Positions 33,905 to 42,913 are shown, counted from the stretch's first letter. The stretch: 64,000 nt of DNA from Eutrophocola sp964503965 (GCA_964503965.1 CAZDCK010000009.1:28525-92524); one strand, 5' to 3'. Translations and numbers: made by a program. The notes: a model not told the origin generated them from the sequence alone.

Positions 33905-34920
33905 ACCGATATTTCCTTTTGTTGCGTTAACTGGGGAGAATATTCCCTGAAGTGTTGCCAGGCCGTATCCAGCACCTCTAATCCGGCATCAGGCTTGTGG
34001 GCATTTTCGCTGAGATAGCGCCTGAACTGTTTGGCTCCGGGGCGTCCCTGGAACAGTCCCAAAATATGGCGTGTCATGTGTTTCAATGCGGTTCCCTGGG
34101 CCATTTCCCGGGCAACATATTCTGTAAATTCTTCCATAACATCCAACCGGGATTTTCCCGGTACGTGGCTACCGAATATTTGCCGGTCTACATCAGCCAG
34201 AATAGCAGGGTTCTGGTAAGCCTCACGCCCCATCATGACGCCATCAACATGCATCAGTAATTCCTGCGCCTGTGGCAGGCTCCTGATTCCACCATTAATG
34301 ATGATTTCCAGGTCGGGAAACTGTTCCTTGATTGCGAATACCCGGGCATAGTTCAGAGGGGGAATTTCCCGGTTTTCCTTTGGGCTTAATCCGTCCAGTA
34401 CCGCAATTCGGGCGTGGATGATGAAAGTATGGCAGCTAGATTCCGCTACAGTGCCGATAAACTCACTGAGAAATGCCAGTGAATCCATATTATCTATGCC
34501 TATCCGGCATTTGATGGTTACCGGGATGTCGACAGCCTGAATCATGGCGTCCATGCATTCCCGTACCAGTGCCGGCTCAGCCATGAGGCAGGCACCAATT
34601 TTGCCGCGCTGTACCCGGTCGCTGGGGCAGCCGGCATTCAGGTTGATTTCATCGAAACCCGCTTGTTCTCCAAGCCTGGCAGATTTGGCCAGTTCAACAG
34701 GATCACTGCCACCGAGTTGCAGGGCAACCGGGTGTTCCTGTGAATTGAATCGTAGAAAGCGTTCGGCATCACCATGGAGCAGGGCGCCGGTGGTCACCAT
34801 TTCAGTGTAGAGCAGGGCATGTTGTGATAGCAGGCGATGAAAATAGCGGCAATGGCGATCCGTCCACTCCATCATGGGAGCGACACTGAAACGGCGCTGT
34901 ATGTCGGTATCGGTGTTCAT
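33898..34920 (-). CDS. dusA: tRNA-dihydrouridine(20/20a) synthase
   Basis: A 340-residue FMN enzyme: RRFSVAPMMEWTDRHCRYFHRLLS, EMVTTGALLHGD, ALQLGGSDP and the catalytic-Cys block LNAGCPSDRVQRGKIGACLM. IKCRIGID, IINGGIRSL and MMGREAYQNPAIL follow. It reduces U20/U20a in the tRNA D-loop. The ATG at 34920 (MNTDTDIQRRF) fits known N-termini; an in-frame ATG at 34962 would add 14 unconserved residues. The 3' end overlaps terB. Confidence 0.95.
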   Translation of the reverse strand: MNTDTDIQRRFSVAPMMEWTDRHCRYFHRLLSQHALLYTEMVTTGALLHGDAERFLRFNSQEHPVALQLGGSDPVELAKSARLGEQAGFDEINLNAGCPSDRVQRGKIGACLMAEPALVRECMDAMIQAVDIPVTIKCRIGIDNMDSLAFLSEFIGTVAESSCHTFIIHARIAVLDGLSPKENREIPPLNYARVFAIKEQFPDLEIIINGGIRSLPQAQELLMHVDGVMMGREAYQNPAILADVDRQIFGSHVPGKSRLDVMEEFTEYVAREMAQGTALKHMTRHILGLFQGRPGAKQFRRYLSENAHKPDAGLEVLDTAWQHFREYSPQLTQQKEISVC

Positions 34921-35065
34921 CTGAATAAATCCTGGCGGCGTATTATATAGAAAGCACTCCATTACTGCAGTGTCTTCATGAATGCGGGTATTGTGGACTT
35001 ACAAGGGTCACATAGTGTATTTTGCACGCCATCCAATGACAGGCGAAACCGGGAGTTTTTAACCG

Positions 35066-35629
35066 ATGAATTCCATGAACAAACTAGTAATAACTGCTTT
35101 AACTCTATTTACGGCTGTTTGCGCCCAGGCCGATGACTATATTATTGATGGATCTGGTGCAGGTATGCACTCATCCATTAACTTTAAAGCCAGCCATGTG
35201 GGAATCAGTTCCCTGTGGGGGCGTTTCAATGATATCTCCGGGCATTTCACATACGATGCGGATAATATCGAAGACTCTGTCATCGTAGTTGATATCAATC
35301 CGGCCAGTATCGACACGAACCATGAGGCAAGGGATATCCATCTGAGCAGTAGCGACTATGTAGATGTAGAGACTTATCCGGTTGCCGGTTTCCGAAGCAA
35401 CTCGATCGAGGATCTGGGTAGTGGTCGTGTAAAGGTTACCGGTGATTTCACCCTTCATGGTGTCACCAGGTCCATCAGTTTTGAAGCCCATCGTACGGGA
35501 GAAGGTGAAACACCCTTCGGAGATTACCGTGTTGGTTTTGAAGGTGAGATGGAGCTCAACACCAATGATTATGGAATTAATGCTGGGCCATTGATGCTTG
35601 TACTGGCGATTGAGGGAATCCGTCAGTAG
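35066..35629 (+). CDS. YceI-family periplasmic protein
   Basis: A 187-residue protein with a signal peptide (MNSMNKLVITALTLFTAVCAQA) and the YceI lipocalin-like barrel: INFKASHVGISSLWGRFNDISGHFTYD, ASIDTNHEARDIHLSSSDYVDVETYP, KVTGDFTLHGVTRSISFE and a final glycine-rich ALNTNDYGIN-like strand. These proteins bind polyisoprenoids or similar lipids in the periplasm. Followed by a strong terminator, so probably monocistronic. Confidence 0.9.
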   Translation: MNSMNKLVITALTLFTAVCAQADDYIIDGSGAGMHSSINFKASHVGISSLWGRFNDISGHFTYDADNIEDSVIVVDINPASIDTNHEARDIHLSSSDYVDVETYPVAGFRSNSIEDLGSGRVKVTGDFTLHGVTRSISFEAHRTGEGETPFGDYRVGFEGEMELNTNDYGINAGPLMLVLAIEGIRQ

Positions 35630-35653
35630 TTTTATTCCTGAAAAAAGTGAAAG

Positions 35654-35687
35654 CCGCTTTGTTTGTATAAGACAAAGCGGTTTTATC
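35654..35687 (+). terminator. Intrinsic terminator after the YceI gene
   Basis: CCGCTTTGT (35654-35662) pairs with ACAAAGCGG (35672-35680) followed by TTTTAT. Nine uninterrupted base pairs. Confidence 0.85.
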
Positions 35688-35824
35688 TAAGCAACTGTAT
35701 ATTTATTTTTAGTGAAGAAACTCTTTTTTTTTGTAAAGAGGTGTTACTGGCACTTTGTGGCAAAAGAAAATCACAGATAGTTCGTGTCAACAAAGGGATG
35801 AATTCAAACCGTGGCAGGGGCCTG

Positions 35825-36667
35825 TCACAAGTTCTTCCGAACTTCCTCAAGAATTTCCTCGATGCCAGGTTCCTCAACAATATCCTTGAAAGAACCCTGT
35901 CGTTCATACACCTTTGCCGCCGCATCAAAAAACTCCCTTGGCATATCATTATCTTCCAGGGTGTCTGCAATTTCTTTCATTTCGCCACTGAAACGCCAGG
36001 CTTTTCTGGCAACCTGCCTGATGCGTTCATGACTCTTGGTGGTAAAGCCGGGCTTGTAGATGTCCCACTGTGTTTCCAGTTGGGCTCTTACACCCATGGC
36101 TTCTGCGGCACCAAGAATAGCGGTATGCAGAGCTGCGGTACCCTTGCTGTTGGCAGCGAAACACATTTTCAGTCCGGAAGCCTGGCCGATCTTATCTTCG
36201 AGTATGGTGACTTCAAAAAGGCCTTTCTCAAAAAAAGAGCCGATCTTCGCAGCGTTGGAACCGGACAGGTATAGCCATGTGGTTCCACTGGTGACCGGAG
36301 GCAGACCAATAATGCCTCCGTCTACAAACCCGGCACCGGATGTTGACAGCAGATGTCCGATTTCCCTGGCCGTTGACGGTGCGATGGCATTGAAGTCAGC
36401 ATAGATGCCCTGAAAATTACAGGCGACAACAGAGCGGGCCTGGTCAATGGCTGCATGGGGAGGGCAGATGGAGACAAGTAGGTCGCAGGTATCACATAAC
36501 TCCTGCAGGCTGGGCAATAAGGTCAGCCCAAGGGCTTTGGCGCGTTCAGCTGTAGCCTGACTACGACCTTCAGCGCACCAGTAAACATCCTGACCCGACG
36601 CTACTACGCTGGCAGCTATGGCTGCGCCCATTTCTCCGGGATGTAAAATGCCGATCTTTACTGTCAT
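35825..36667 (-). CDS. NAD(P)-dependent oxidoreductase with DUF1932 domain
   Basis: A 280-residue protein. The N-terminal Rossmann domain (KIGILHPGEMGAAIAASVVASG; later FVDGGIIGLPP) is of the 6-phosphogluconate/3-hydroxyisobutyrate dehydrogenase type. The C-terminal helical part (LKMCFAANSKGTAALHTAILGAAEAMG; MPREFFDAAAKVYERQ) matches DUF1932, with the conserved Lys of the superfamily in the LKMCFAANSKG block. Substrate is unknown. It starts one base after the roxA stop, so purB-roxA-this gene form one unit. Confidence 0.85.
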   Translation of the reverse strand: MTVKIGILHPGEMGAAIAASVVASGQDVYWCAEGRSQATAERAKALGLTLLPSLQELCDTCDLLVSICPPHAAIDQARSVVACNFQGIYADFNAIAPSTAREIGHLLSTSGAGFVDGGIIGLPPVTSGTTWLYLSGSNAAKIGSFFEKGLFEVTILEDKIGQASGLKMCFAANSKGTAALHTAILGAAEAMGVRAQLETQWDIYKPGFTTKSHERIRQVARKAWRFSGEMKEIADTLEDNDMPREFFDAAAKVYERQGSFKDIVEEPGIEEILEEVRKNL

Positions 36668-36668
36668 G

Positions 36669-37829
36669 TCAGCTGGCTCCTGTCAGGTATCCCCGGTTAT
36701 ACAGAAAGGTGAGCAGTTCTAGGCATTTTTCATGGAGCTGGAAAGGCTCGAGAGACAGTTCTGTGCCCATAGCCCGCTGCAATTCAGTATTCAGGGCAAG
36801 AAGTTTTTCCACGGGATGTCCGAGTGTCAAGCATTCGCCATTAACAAACAGCGTAAGTAAATCTTCGCTGTGGTGACAGGCAAAGCGGGTGACAGGGTTG
36901 GCTTTGAGTACAAACCCTTTTTGAAGAGCCTGGGCCATAGTCACTGGCGTCATTTGTTGTTCAGGGGGTTCAACAAGTTCAGGGATTCTAGGTTCAGTCA
37001 TCAGTCTGCCAAAACTTTCCAGCACAAGCGAGTCATCATTAAAGGCATGCTGCATGAGAGCTTTGACCTGGTGCAGGGCATTACTGTCGATTTCACCGGG
37101 ACGATGTTCCTTCTCGGAAGCCGGATCCCGGTAGCGCAAATCTGCCGGGAGTGTTTCCGCTGCCAGGTAGCTGAATGCCGATAGTAACTCGGCAACATCA
37201 GGGGCCCGGAACCCGATGGAGTAACTCAAGCCGGCTTCAGTAGCTGTTCCACAATGGGATAACCCGGCGGGAATATAAAGAACATCCCCGGTCTCCAGTT
37301 CGAATTCCCGGGTGGGTTCAAAGTCCGTGAGAATTTTCAGTCCGGAGGAGGTATCCAGTGATGTATCGCTGTTACAGAAGTCGCCAATCTGCCAGAGACG
37401 TTTGCCCTGACCCTGAATGAGGAAAACGTCATAGTAATCAAAGTGGGGACCAACACCGCCGCCGTCCGCTGCAAAACTGATCATAATATCGTCCAGTCGC
37501 CATGCCGGTATAAAAGCGGCTTCCCTGAGCAGGGGTTTGACCTCCTCTACCCACAGGTCTACTGATTGGACGAGCAGCGTCCAGTCTTTTTCATTTAGAA
37601 AAGTGAAATCCCTTTCAGTGAACGGACCCTGTTTCATCTCCCAGCTCATTGCGCTTTTAAACACCAGGCGAGACTCCACATCATCTTCGCAGGCAAGGCC
37701 TGCGAGTTCTTCTGGCGTGATCGGGTCAGTAAAGTCTGGCAGGGCTGCCCGCAGGAGGAGAGGTTTTTTTTGCCAGTATTCGGATAAAAATGTGCCGGAA
37801 TCAATACTGTCCTGCGCTGAAAATAGCAT
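36669..37829 (-). CDS. roxA: Ribosomal protein uL16 arginine 3-hydroxylase (RoxA/YcfD)
   Basis: A 386-residue JmjC-type 2-oxoglutarate oxygenase. It begins with the family block FLSEYWQKKPLLLRAALP and has the iron ligands His129 and Asp131 (GPHFDYYDVFLIQ) and His191 (LSHCGTATEAG), spaced as in E. coli YcfD. The C-terminal dimerisation/winged-helix part is present. It hydroxylates an Arg of ribosomal protein L16. The start codon shares one base with the purB stop. Confidence 0.92.
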   Translation of the reverse strand: MLFSAQDSIDSGTFLSEYWQKKPLLLRAALPDFTDPITPEELAGLACEDDVESRLVFKSAMSWEMKQGPFTERDFTFLNEKDWTLLVQSVDLWVEEVKPLLREAAFIPAWRLDDIMISFAADGGGVGPHFDYYDVFLIQGQGKRLWQIGDFCNSDTSLDTSSGLKILTDFEPTREFELETGDVLYIPAGLSHCGTATEAGLSYSIGFRAPDVAELLSAFSYLAAETLPADLRYRDPASEKEHRPGEIDSNALHQVKALMQHAFNDDSLVLESFGRLMTEPRIPELVEPPEQQMTPVTMAQALQKGFVLKANPVTRFACHHSEDLLTLFVNGECLTLGHPVEKLLALNTELQRAMGTELSLEPFQLHEKCLELLTFLYNRGYLTGAS

Positions 37830-39196
37830 CAGATTTTTCGGGCCTGGTCTGCGGCGTTGCCGATATAGGTTTCAGGGCGCAGTTGCTTCAGGGCCTCGCG
37901 GGCCTCATCGGGCAGTTCCAGTGTATCAAGGAAAGTGGACAGGGTTTCTGACGTGATAGCTTGTCCTCGAGTCAGGGCCTTGAGTTTTTCATAAGGCTCT
38001 TCGATGCCATAACGGCGCATAACTGTCTGGATAGGTTCGGCCAGGACTTCCCAGCTGCTATCCAGGTCGGCCAGCAGCTGTTCTTTATTGATAAGCAGTT
38101 TGCCGATTCCCTTGAGTGAAGCCTGGTAGGCAATGAGACTATGAGCCAGGCCAACACCAATAGTACGCAATACTGTAGAGTCCGTAAGGTCTCTTTGCCA
38201 ACGAGAGACGGGCAGTTTTTGTGACAGGTGGAGCATGAGGGCATTGGCTACGCCAAGATTACCTTCAGAATTCTCAAAATCGATCGGATTGACCTTGTGA
38301 GGCATGGTAGAGGAGCCTACTTCACCGGCGATGGTCTTCTGGCGAAAGTAACCCTGTGAGATATAACCCCAGACGTCACGGTCAAAATCGATCAGGATGG
38401 TATTGAAGCGACAAATGGCATCAAAATATTCCGCTATAAAATCATGGGGTTCGATCTGGGTGGTATAGGGATTCCAGGTCAGCCCCAGTTCCGTGACAAA
38501 CGTTTTCGCATTGTCTTCCCAGTCCACTTCCGGGTAGGCAGAAATATGAGCGTTGTAGTTACCAACTGCGCCATTGATCTTGCCCAGAAATTCTACCGCC
38601 TTGACCTGATTTATCTGGCGTTGAAGACGAGCCGCCACGTTGGCAAACTCCTTGCCCATGGTACTTGGTGTGGCTGTCTGCCCATGGGTGCGGGAGAGCA
38701 GTGGGGCATCGGCATAATCATGTGCCTTGCCGCGTATGGCTTGAAGCACTTCATTCATCATGGGGGCAACAATCGCCTCCATGCTTTCCTTGAGCATGAG
38801 AGCATAGGACAGGTTGTTTATGTCTTCGGAAGTACAGGCAAAATGTACAAATTCCATAATACCTGCCAATTCCTGGTTCTCGGCAAGCTTGCCTTTCAAG
38901 TAATACTCCACAGCCTTGACGTCATGATTGGTAACGGCTTCCTTTTCCTTGACGATGGCCGCCTGGGACTCATCAAAGTCATGAATTAACTGGTCAAGAA
39001 AGGCTGAGGCCGAGGATGACAGCGGAGGTACTTCTCCTATTGCCGGATTAGCCGACAGGCGTTGTAACCAACGGATTTCCACAATTACCCTGTAACGAAT
39101 CAGTCCAAATTCACTGAAGTAGGGTTGCAGGGATGTGGTCTTGCTGTGATAGCGACCATCGACGGAGGAGATAGCGTTGAGTGTTGTCAGGGTCAT
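37829..39196 (-). CDS. purB: Adenylosuccinate lyase
   Basis: A 455-residue fumarase-superfamily enzyme: LTTLNAISSVDGRYHSKTT, CTSEDINNLSYALML, SRTHGQTATPSTMGKE (catalytic His) and the signature GSSTMPHKVNPIDFENSEGN containing the mobile-loop Ser. It catalyses two steps of purine synthesis (SAICAR and adenylosuccinate cleavage). The length equals E. coli PurB (456). It is the first gene of a minus-strand purB-roxA-oxidoreductase unit. In E. coli it directly follows hflD; here vapBC separates them. Confidence 0.97.
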   Translation of the reverse strand: MTLTTLNAISSVDGRYHSKTTSLQPYFSEFGLIRYRVIVEIRWLQRLSANPAIGEVPPLSSSASAFLDQLIHDFDESQAAIVKEKEAVTNHDVKAVEYYLKGKLAENQELAGIMEFVHFACTSEDINNLSYALMLKESMEAIVAPMMNEVLQAIRGKAHDYADAPLLSRTHGQTATPSTMGKEFANVAARLQRQINQVKAVEFLGKINGAVGNYNAHISAYPEVDWEDNAKTFVTELGLTWNPYTTQIEPHDFIAEYFDAICRFNTILIDFDRDVWGYISQGYFRQKTIAGEVGSSTMPHKVNPIDFENSEGNLGVANALMLHLSQKLPVSRWQRDLTDSTVLRTIGVGLAHSLIAYQASLKGIGKLLINKEQLLADLDSSWEVLAEPIQTVMRRYGIEEPYEKLKALTRGQAITSETLSTFLDTLELPDEAREALKQLRPETYIGNAADQARKI

Positions 39197-39352
39197 TGAA
39201 AGCTCTACAGGAATGTTCTTGTGGTTGCCGGTTTCGTATATCTGTGTCGATGCCGGAAAAGCGTCGCATTATACGCTAAAAAATCCCTGATTAGCAGGTT
39301 CGGATTGCCGGGAAATGGTCAGTTTGCTGGAAGAGAGAGGCATTGTATATGC

Positions 39353-39380
39353 TTGACATATGCTATGTGCTTTCTATAAT
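39353..39380 (+). promoter_or_regulatory. Consensus sigma-70 promoter of vapBC
   Basis: A perfect TTGACA (39353-39358) and a perfect TATAAT (39375-39380), 16 bases apart, end 35 bases before the vapB ATG. The strength fits a toxin-antitoxin operon kept in check by autorepression. Confidence 0.8.
39356..39368. promoter_or_regulatory. Candidate VapB operator
   Basis: ACATA-TGC-TATGT is a perfect five-base inverted repeat overlapping the -35 box and spacer of the vapBC promoter, where a VapBC complex would block RNA polymerase. The assignment rests on position and symmetry only. Confidence 0.45.
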
Positions 39381-39415
39381 TAATTCACGGTCAGAATAGG
39401 CGTTGAGGAAGGAAT

Positions 39416-39658
39416 ATGAGCGAATCCGGTGAGAAAGATAATCAACCGATCAAGGCGAAGCTGTTTATCAATGGTCGTAGCCAGGCGGTACGAATCCCCA
39501 AGGAAATCGCCTTTTCAGGCATTGACGCCGTCAATGTTGAAAAACGGGGCAATTCGGTCATTCTCACTCCTGCGCGCAAGACGTGGGAGTCATTTTCAGA
39601 GATGGCACCGGCTGATGATGATTTCATGGTAATCCGTCCAAGACTGGTGAAATCATGA
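39416..39658 (+). CDS. vapB: VapB-type antitoxin (AbrB/MazE swapped-hairpin)
   Basis: An 80-residue protein with the swapped-hairpin DNA-binding domain AKLFINGRSQAVRIPKEIAF and VEKRGNSVILTPARKTW, then an acidic C-terminus (EMAPADDDFMVIRPRLVKS) that would wrap the toxin. A strong AGGAAGGA site precedes the ATG. It overlaps the toxin gene by four bases (ATGA). Probably represses its own promoter with VapC. Confidence 0.92.
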   Translation: MSESGEKDNQPIKAKLFINGRSQAVRIPKEIAFSGIDAVNVEKRGNSVILTPARKTWESFSEMAPADDDFMVIRPRLVKS

Positions 39659-40068
39659 TTGTGATGCTTTCACCGGATATCTGCCGCCTGATTATCCGGC
39701 AACAGCCGATAGCATTGCTGGCAAGGCTTCAACAATGGTCCGCTGGCGGGGACGAAATTGTCATTTCAGCGATTACCTATGCAGAACTTGTCGCCGGGGT
39801 CCTGCTAACTGAAAACCAGTCCCGGCATATGTCCCTGGTGGAGGCATTTTGTGAGCGACTGGAAGATGTCGTGCCCTGGAACAGGGAGGCCGTAGACAGT
39901 TATACCGCGATCCAGCAGGCGGCCATGAAAGAGGGGCATGCGATAAACATGAATGATGCGATGGTAGCTGCTCATGCAGTAAGCCTGGGGGCCACGCTGC
40001 TTACGCTCAATGGCAAGTCCTATGCCGGGGTAAGTGATCTGGTTCTGGAAACCTGGCAGAAGGATTGA
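39655..40068 (+). CDS. vapC: VapC-type PIN-domain toxin with altered first active-site motif
   Basis: A 137-residue PIN-domain protein. Glu44 (ITYAELVAG) and Asp101 (NMNDAMVAAHA) match the second and third acidic residues of VapC ribonucleases, and GATLLTLNGKSYAGVSDLVLETW is the usual ending. The N-terminus reads MLSPDIC where typical VapCs have MLDTNIC: the first catalytic Asp is Ser6, with an Asp two residues later. Active VapCs cut tRNA or rRNA; this one may be inactive or use the shifted Asp. Translated together with vapB. Confidence 0.88.
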   Translation: MIVMLSPDICRLIIRQQPIALLARLQQWSAGGDEIVISAITYAELVAGVLLTENQSRHMSLVEAFCERLEDVVPWNREAVDSYTAIQQAAMKEGHAINMNDAMVAAHAVSLGATLLTLNGKSYAGVSDLVLETWQKD

Positions 40069-40094
40069 GGTCTGACTGAAAGCGTGGCTCTGTG

Positions 40095-40733
40095 CTAGTG
40101 TATGTCGAGAACGTGATTCATCAGGTAGAGCAGGTGACGGTCCATTTTTTTGCGGAACAACAGCAGTTGCCAGCGTCTGCCTCCCAGCTGGTTCCAGAGC
40201 ACCGCAGACCGGATTCCTCCAAGTAATACAGCCCGGATTCTGTCTGCAATCTCTTCATTTTTAAGAAATTTTACGTCACCGCTGACCTGTATGCGGAAAG
40301 GCAATGTACTCAGCGTAACCTGGTATATTTCGGCAAGTTGCCTGAGAAGGCCTGGACCGGCCAGATCCGGGTCATCAAGGTGGGCCGGGGACAGGGTGGC
40401 GAGACGGTCACCCACTTCATCGAGCATTTTGCGGTTTGCCGAAAGCTTCCTTTCCAGATGCAGTATGCCAAGGAAATAGCGCAACACCTGGGGATCTTTA
40501 AGTGTCCCTTCTTCGTTCCTGAGAATTTCCTGAAGTACCTGTATGCCCAGGTTGAGCCGGCTCACACTGCCATAGATTTCAACGGTAGTGTGTGGATTGG
40601 TGATAAACAGGCTTTTGACCAGGGTGTTGAGCTTGTCCTGGCCAACCATACCGTTCTCACCGAGTTGCCTGACCATATAGGCGGCCTGGGCGACACCGGA
40701 AAGTGCAAGGCATTGTCTGAGTTTTCTATCCAT
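40095..40733 (-). CDS. hflD: HflD homologue (high frequency lysogenization protein)
   Basis: A 212-residue all-helical, membrane-associated protein starting MDRKLRQCLALSGVAQAAYMVRQLG, the HflD N-terminus. It continues with VEIYGSVSRLNLGIQVLQEIL, RYFLGILHLERKL and GIRSAVLWNQLGGRRWQLLLFRKK. E. coli HflD binds phage lambda CII; the cellular role is unclear. The ATG at 40733 is chosen over an upstream in-frame ATG at 40850 that would overlap mnmA by over 100 bases. It follows the mnmA stop by one base, so the two are coupled. Confidence 0.92.
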   Translation of the reverse strand: MDRKLRQCLALSGVAQAAYMVRQLGENGMVGQDKLNTLVKSLFITNPHTTVEIYGSVSRLNLGIQVLQEILRNEEGTLKDPQVLRYFLGILHLERKLSANRKMLDEVGDRLATLSPAHLDDPDLAGPGLLRQLAEIYQVTLSTLPFRIQVSGDVKFLKNEEIADRIRAVLLGGIRSAVLWNQLGGRRWQLLLFRKKMDRHLLYLMNHVLDIH

Positions 40734-40734
40734 A

Positions 40735-41856
40735 TCAGTTAATGGAAGCGTCCTGTAGGTATTCTTCAATGACTGCACCGCCCAGGCAGATATCCCCCTG
40801 ATAGAAAACAATGGACTGTCCTGGCGTGACGGCGCGCTGACGTTCTGCAAACGTTACCACATAGCGCCCATTTTCCGCTTGCAGTCTGCAGGCCTGGTCA
40901 GGTTGCCGGTAACGCACCTTGGCATGACAATCCAGGGGCAGAGATGGCGGCGGTTCGTTAACCCAGGAAATCTCACCACAGACCAGTCCCCGCGAAAACA
41001 GCAAAGGATGCTCATTCCCCTGGACGACGATGAGCACATTTCTATCAAGATCCTTGTGGGCCACGTACCAGGGGGCTTCCGGTCGATCTTTCTGGCCACC
41101 AATCCCGAGCCCCTGACGCTGACCAAGCGTATGGAACATTAAACCACTATGCTGGCCTATGATTTCGCCCTCGTCAGTTTCAATGTTGCCTGGCTGGGCA
41201 GGAATATAGGTTTCCAGAAAGTCCTTGAAACGGCGCTCTCCAATAAAACAGATACCGGTACTGTCTTTTTTGTCATGGGTTACCAGTCCGTGCTTTTCCG
41301 CGATGGCCCTGACTTCCTGTTTGTCGAGCTCTCCAACAGGGAACAGGGTCCGTGATATCTGGGCTTCCTTGACCGCACACAGGAAATAACTCTGGTCCTT
41401 GTTGCAATCCAGGCCCTTGAGCAAGAGCGATGCACCATTCCTGTCTGCTCGCCTGACATAGTGCCCGGTGGCAATCAGGTCAGCCCCCAGCAGGGTGGCA
41501 TAATTAAGAAAGGCCTTGAATTTGATTTCGCGATTGCAAAGGATATCGGGGTTAGGGGTTCTGCCGGCACGGTATTCCGTCAGAAAGTGTTCAAAGACAT
41601 TGTCCCAGTATTCTGCAGCGAAGTTGGCGCTGTGCAGTTTGATGCCCAATTTCTCGCAGACTGCAGTCGCGTCGGCAAGGTCGGCCCTGGCGGTGCAGTA
41701 TTCCGTCCCGTCATCTTCATCCCAGTTTTTCATGAACAGACCTTCGACTTCATAGCCCTGGTCCCGGAGAAGCAGGGCAGCCACGGAAGAATCCACACCA
41801 CCGGACATGCCGACGATAACGCGCGTGTTGGAATTGTCCTTGTCAGTTGCAGTCAT
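40735..41856 (-). CDS. mnmA: tRNA-specific 2-thiouridylase MnmA
   Basis: A 373-residue enzyme with the PP-loop GMSGGVDSSVAALLL, the catalytic Cys in PNPDILCNREIKF, the second Cys in KDSTGICFIGERRF, and the C-terminal beta-barrel (CLGGAVI). It thiolates U34 of tRNAs for Lys, Glu and Gln using sulfur relayed by the Tus system. The order nudJ-mnmA-hflD is as in E. coli. Confidence 0.97.
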   Translation of the reverse strand: MTATDKDNSNTRVIVGMSGGVDSSVAALLLRDQGYEVEGLFMKNWDEDDGTEYCTARADLADATAVCEKLGIKLHSANFAAEYWDNVFEHFLTEYRAGRTPNPDILCNREIKFKAFLNYATLLGADLIATGHYVRRADRNGASLLLKGLDCNKDQSYFLCAVKEAQISRTLFPVGELDKQEVRAIAEKHGLVTHDKKDSTGICFIGERRFKDFLETYIPAQPGNIETDEGEIIGQHSGLMFHTLGQRQGLGIGGQKDRPEAPWYVAHKDLDRNVLIVVQGNEHPLLFSRGLVCGEISWVNEPPPSLPLDCHAKVRYRQPDQACRLQAENGRYVVTFAERQRAVTPGQSIVFYQGDICLGGAVIEEYLQDASIN

Positions 41857-41862
41857 ATGGCG

Positions 41863-42306
41863 TTAAAGGTAGTGGGATACAGCATCAAGGGGCAGGCGCC
41901 TGCCGGAAAGATAGTCTTTCACGCATCGGGCTACCAATGGACTGCGAGCGGCAAAACCCTCAGCGAATATTTCATCTGGTAAAAGCCAGTGTGCAGCTAT
42001 GATGCCTTTATCCAGTGGCAGAGAGTCATCATGATGTCGTGCGCTGGCAACGAAACTGTGGCGCACGTAGGTAACTTCGTTGGGGGCCTTATAGACATAG
42101 GCACCAAGATAGTCAGTCAGGGTCACATGCCAGGCAGTTTCCTCTAGCGTTTCCCGTACAGCCGCCTCGAAGAGGGTTTCACCTTCATCAAGATGCCCCG
42201 CCGGCTGGTTGAACACAGCCTGGCCACTGTCGATTTCCTCAACAAGCAGGAAGCGGCCATTATCTTCAACAACAGTGGCAACGGTGGTATGTGGAGTCCA
42301 TGACAT
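41863..42306 (-). CDS. nudJ: Nudix hydrolase NudJ-like
   Basis: A 147-residue protein with the Nudix box GHLDEGETLFEAAVRETLEETAW, in which the usual Gly near the end is Ala. It starts MSWTPHTTVATVVEDNGRFLLVEE and closely matches NudJ, a phosphatase active on thiamin pyrophosphate derivatives and nucleoside di/triphosphates. The ATG at 42306 is preferred to one 36 bases upstream. It is six bases upstream of mnmA on the same strand and divergent from moaC. Confidence 0.88.
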   Translation of the reverse strand: MSWTPHTTVATVVEDNGRFLLVEEIDSGQAVFNQPAGHLDEGETLFEAAVRETLEETAWHVTLTDYLGAYVYKAPNEVTYVRHSFVASARHHDDSLPLDKGIIAAHWLLPDEIFAEGFAARSPLVARCVKDYLSGRRLPLDAVSHYL

Positions 42307-42421
42307 GGCAGGTTTATTTACCGGGTCTGAAAAAGGGCGCATCCTACCTGAATCGGAAGATAAATGGAAAACACCGGGTTTGTCGGCGATAATGGCATTT
42401 TACAGAAAGAAGTCATGTTGT

Positions 42422-42913
42422 ATGTCCAAATTAACTCATATTGATGCCAGTGGTCAGGCCCGCATGGTGGATGTTGGCGCCAAGGATATCACCGAGCGCA
42501 CAGCCACGGCTGAAGCCGTGATAGATCTGCTGCCTGAAACCCTGAAACTGATTATAGAAGGTGGTCATAAGAAAGGGGATGTGTTTGCTGTTGCACGCAT
42601 AGCTGGTATCCAGGCGGCCAAGAAATGTTCAGACCTGATACCGTTGTGTCATCCGTTGATGCTCAGTGGTGTCAATGTGACCCTGGAAGCTGATGAAGCA
42701 GCCAACCAGGTCCGCGTGCTGGCAACCTGCAAACTCGCTGGTCAAACAGGAGTCGAAATGGAAGCGCTGACAGCAGCTTCAGTGGCTGCTCTGACGGTAT
42801 ATGACATGTGCAAGGCCGTGGACAGGGGTATGGTGATCCGCACAGTCCAGTTGCTGGAAAAAGCCGGCGGTAAATCCGGCCATTACAAACGTGAAGAAAC
42901 AGGACAGGTATGA
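42422..42913 (+). CDS. moaC: Cyclic pyranopterin monophosphate synthase
   Basis: A 163-residue enzyme: LTHIDASGQARMVDVGAKDIT, KKGDVFAVARIAGIQAAKKCSDLIPLCHPL and GQTGVEMEALTAASVAALTVYDMCKA. It carries out the second step of molybdenum cofactor synthesis. The ATG at 42422 is the family start; the frame is open upstream but non-homologous. It overlaps moaD by four bases. moaA is not in the window. Confidence 0.96.
   Translation: MSKLTHIDASGQARMVDVGAKDITERTATAEAVIDLLPETLKLIIEGGHKKGDVFAVARIAGIQAAKKCSDLIPLCHPLMLSGVNVTLEADEAANQVRVLATCKLAGQTGVEMEALTAASVAALTVYDMCKAVDRGMVIRTVQLLEKAGGKSGHYKREETGQV

Noticed and set aside
35663..36274. A 203-codon open frame on the plus strand
   Set aside because: Mostly antisense to the DUF1932 oxidoreductase gene; no ribosome binding site or family features.
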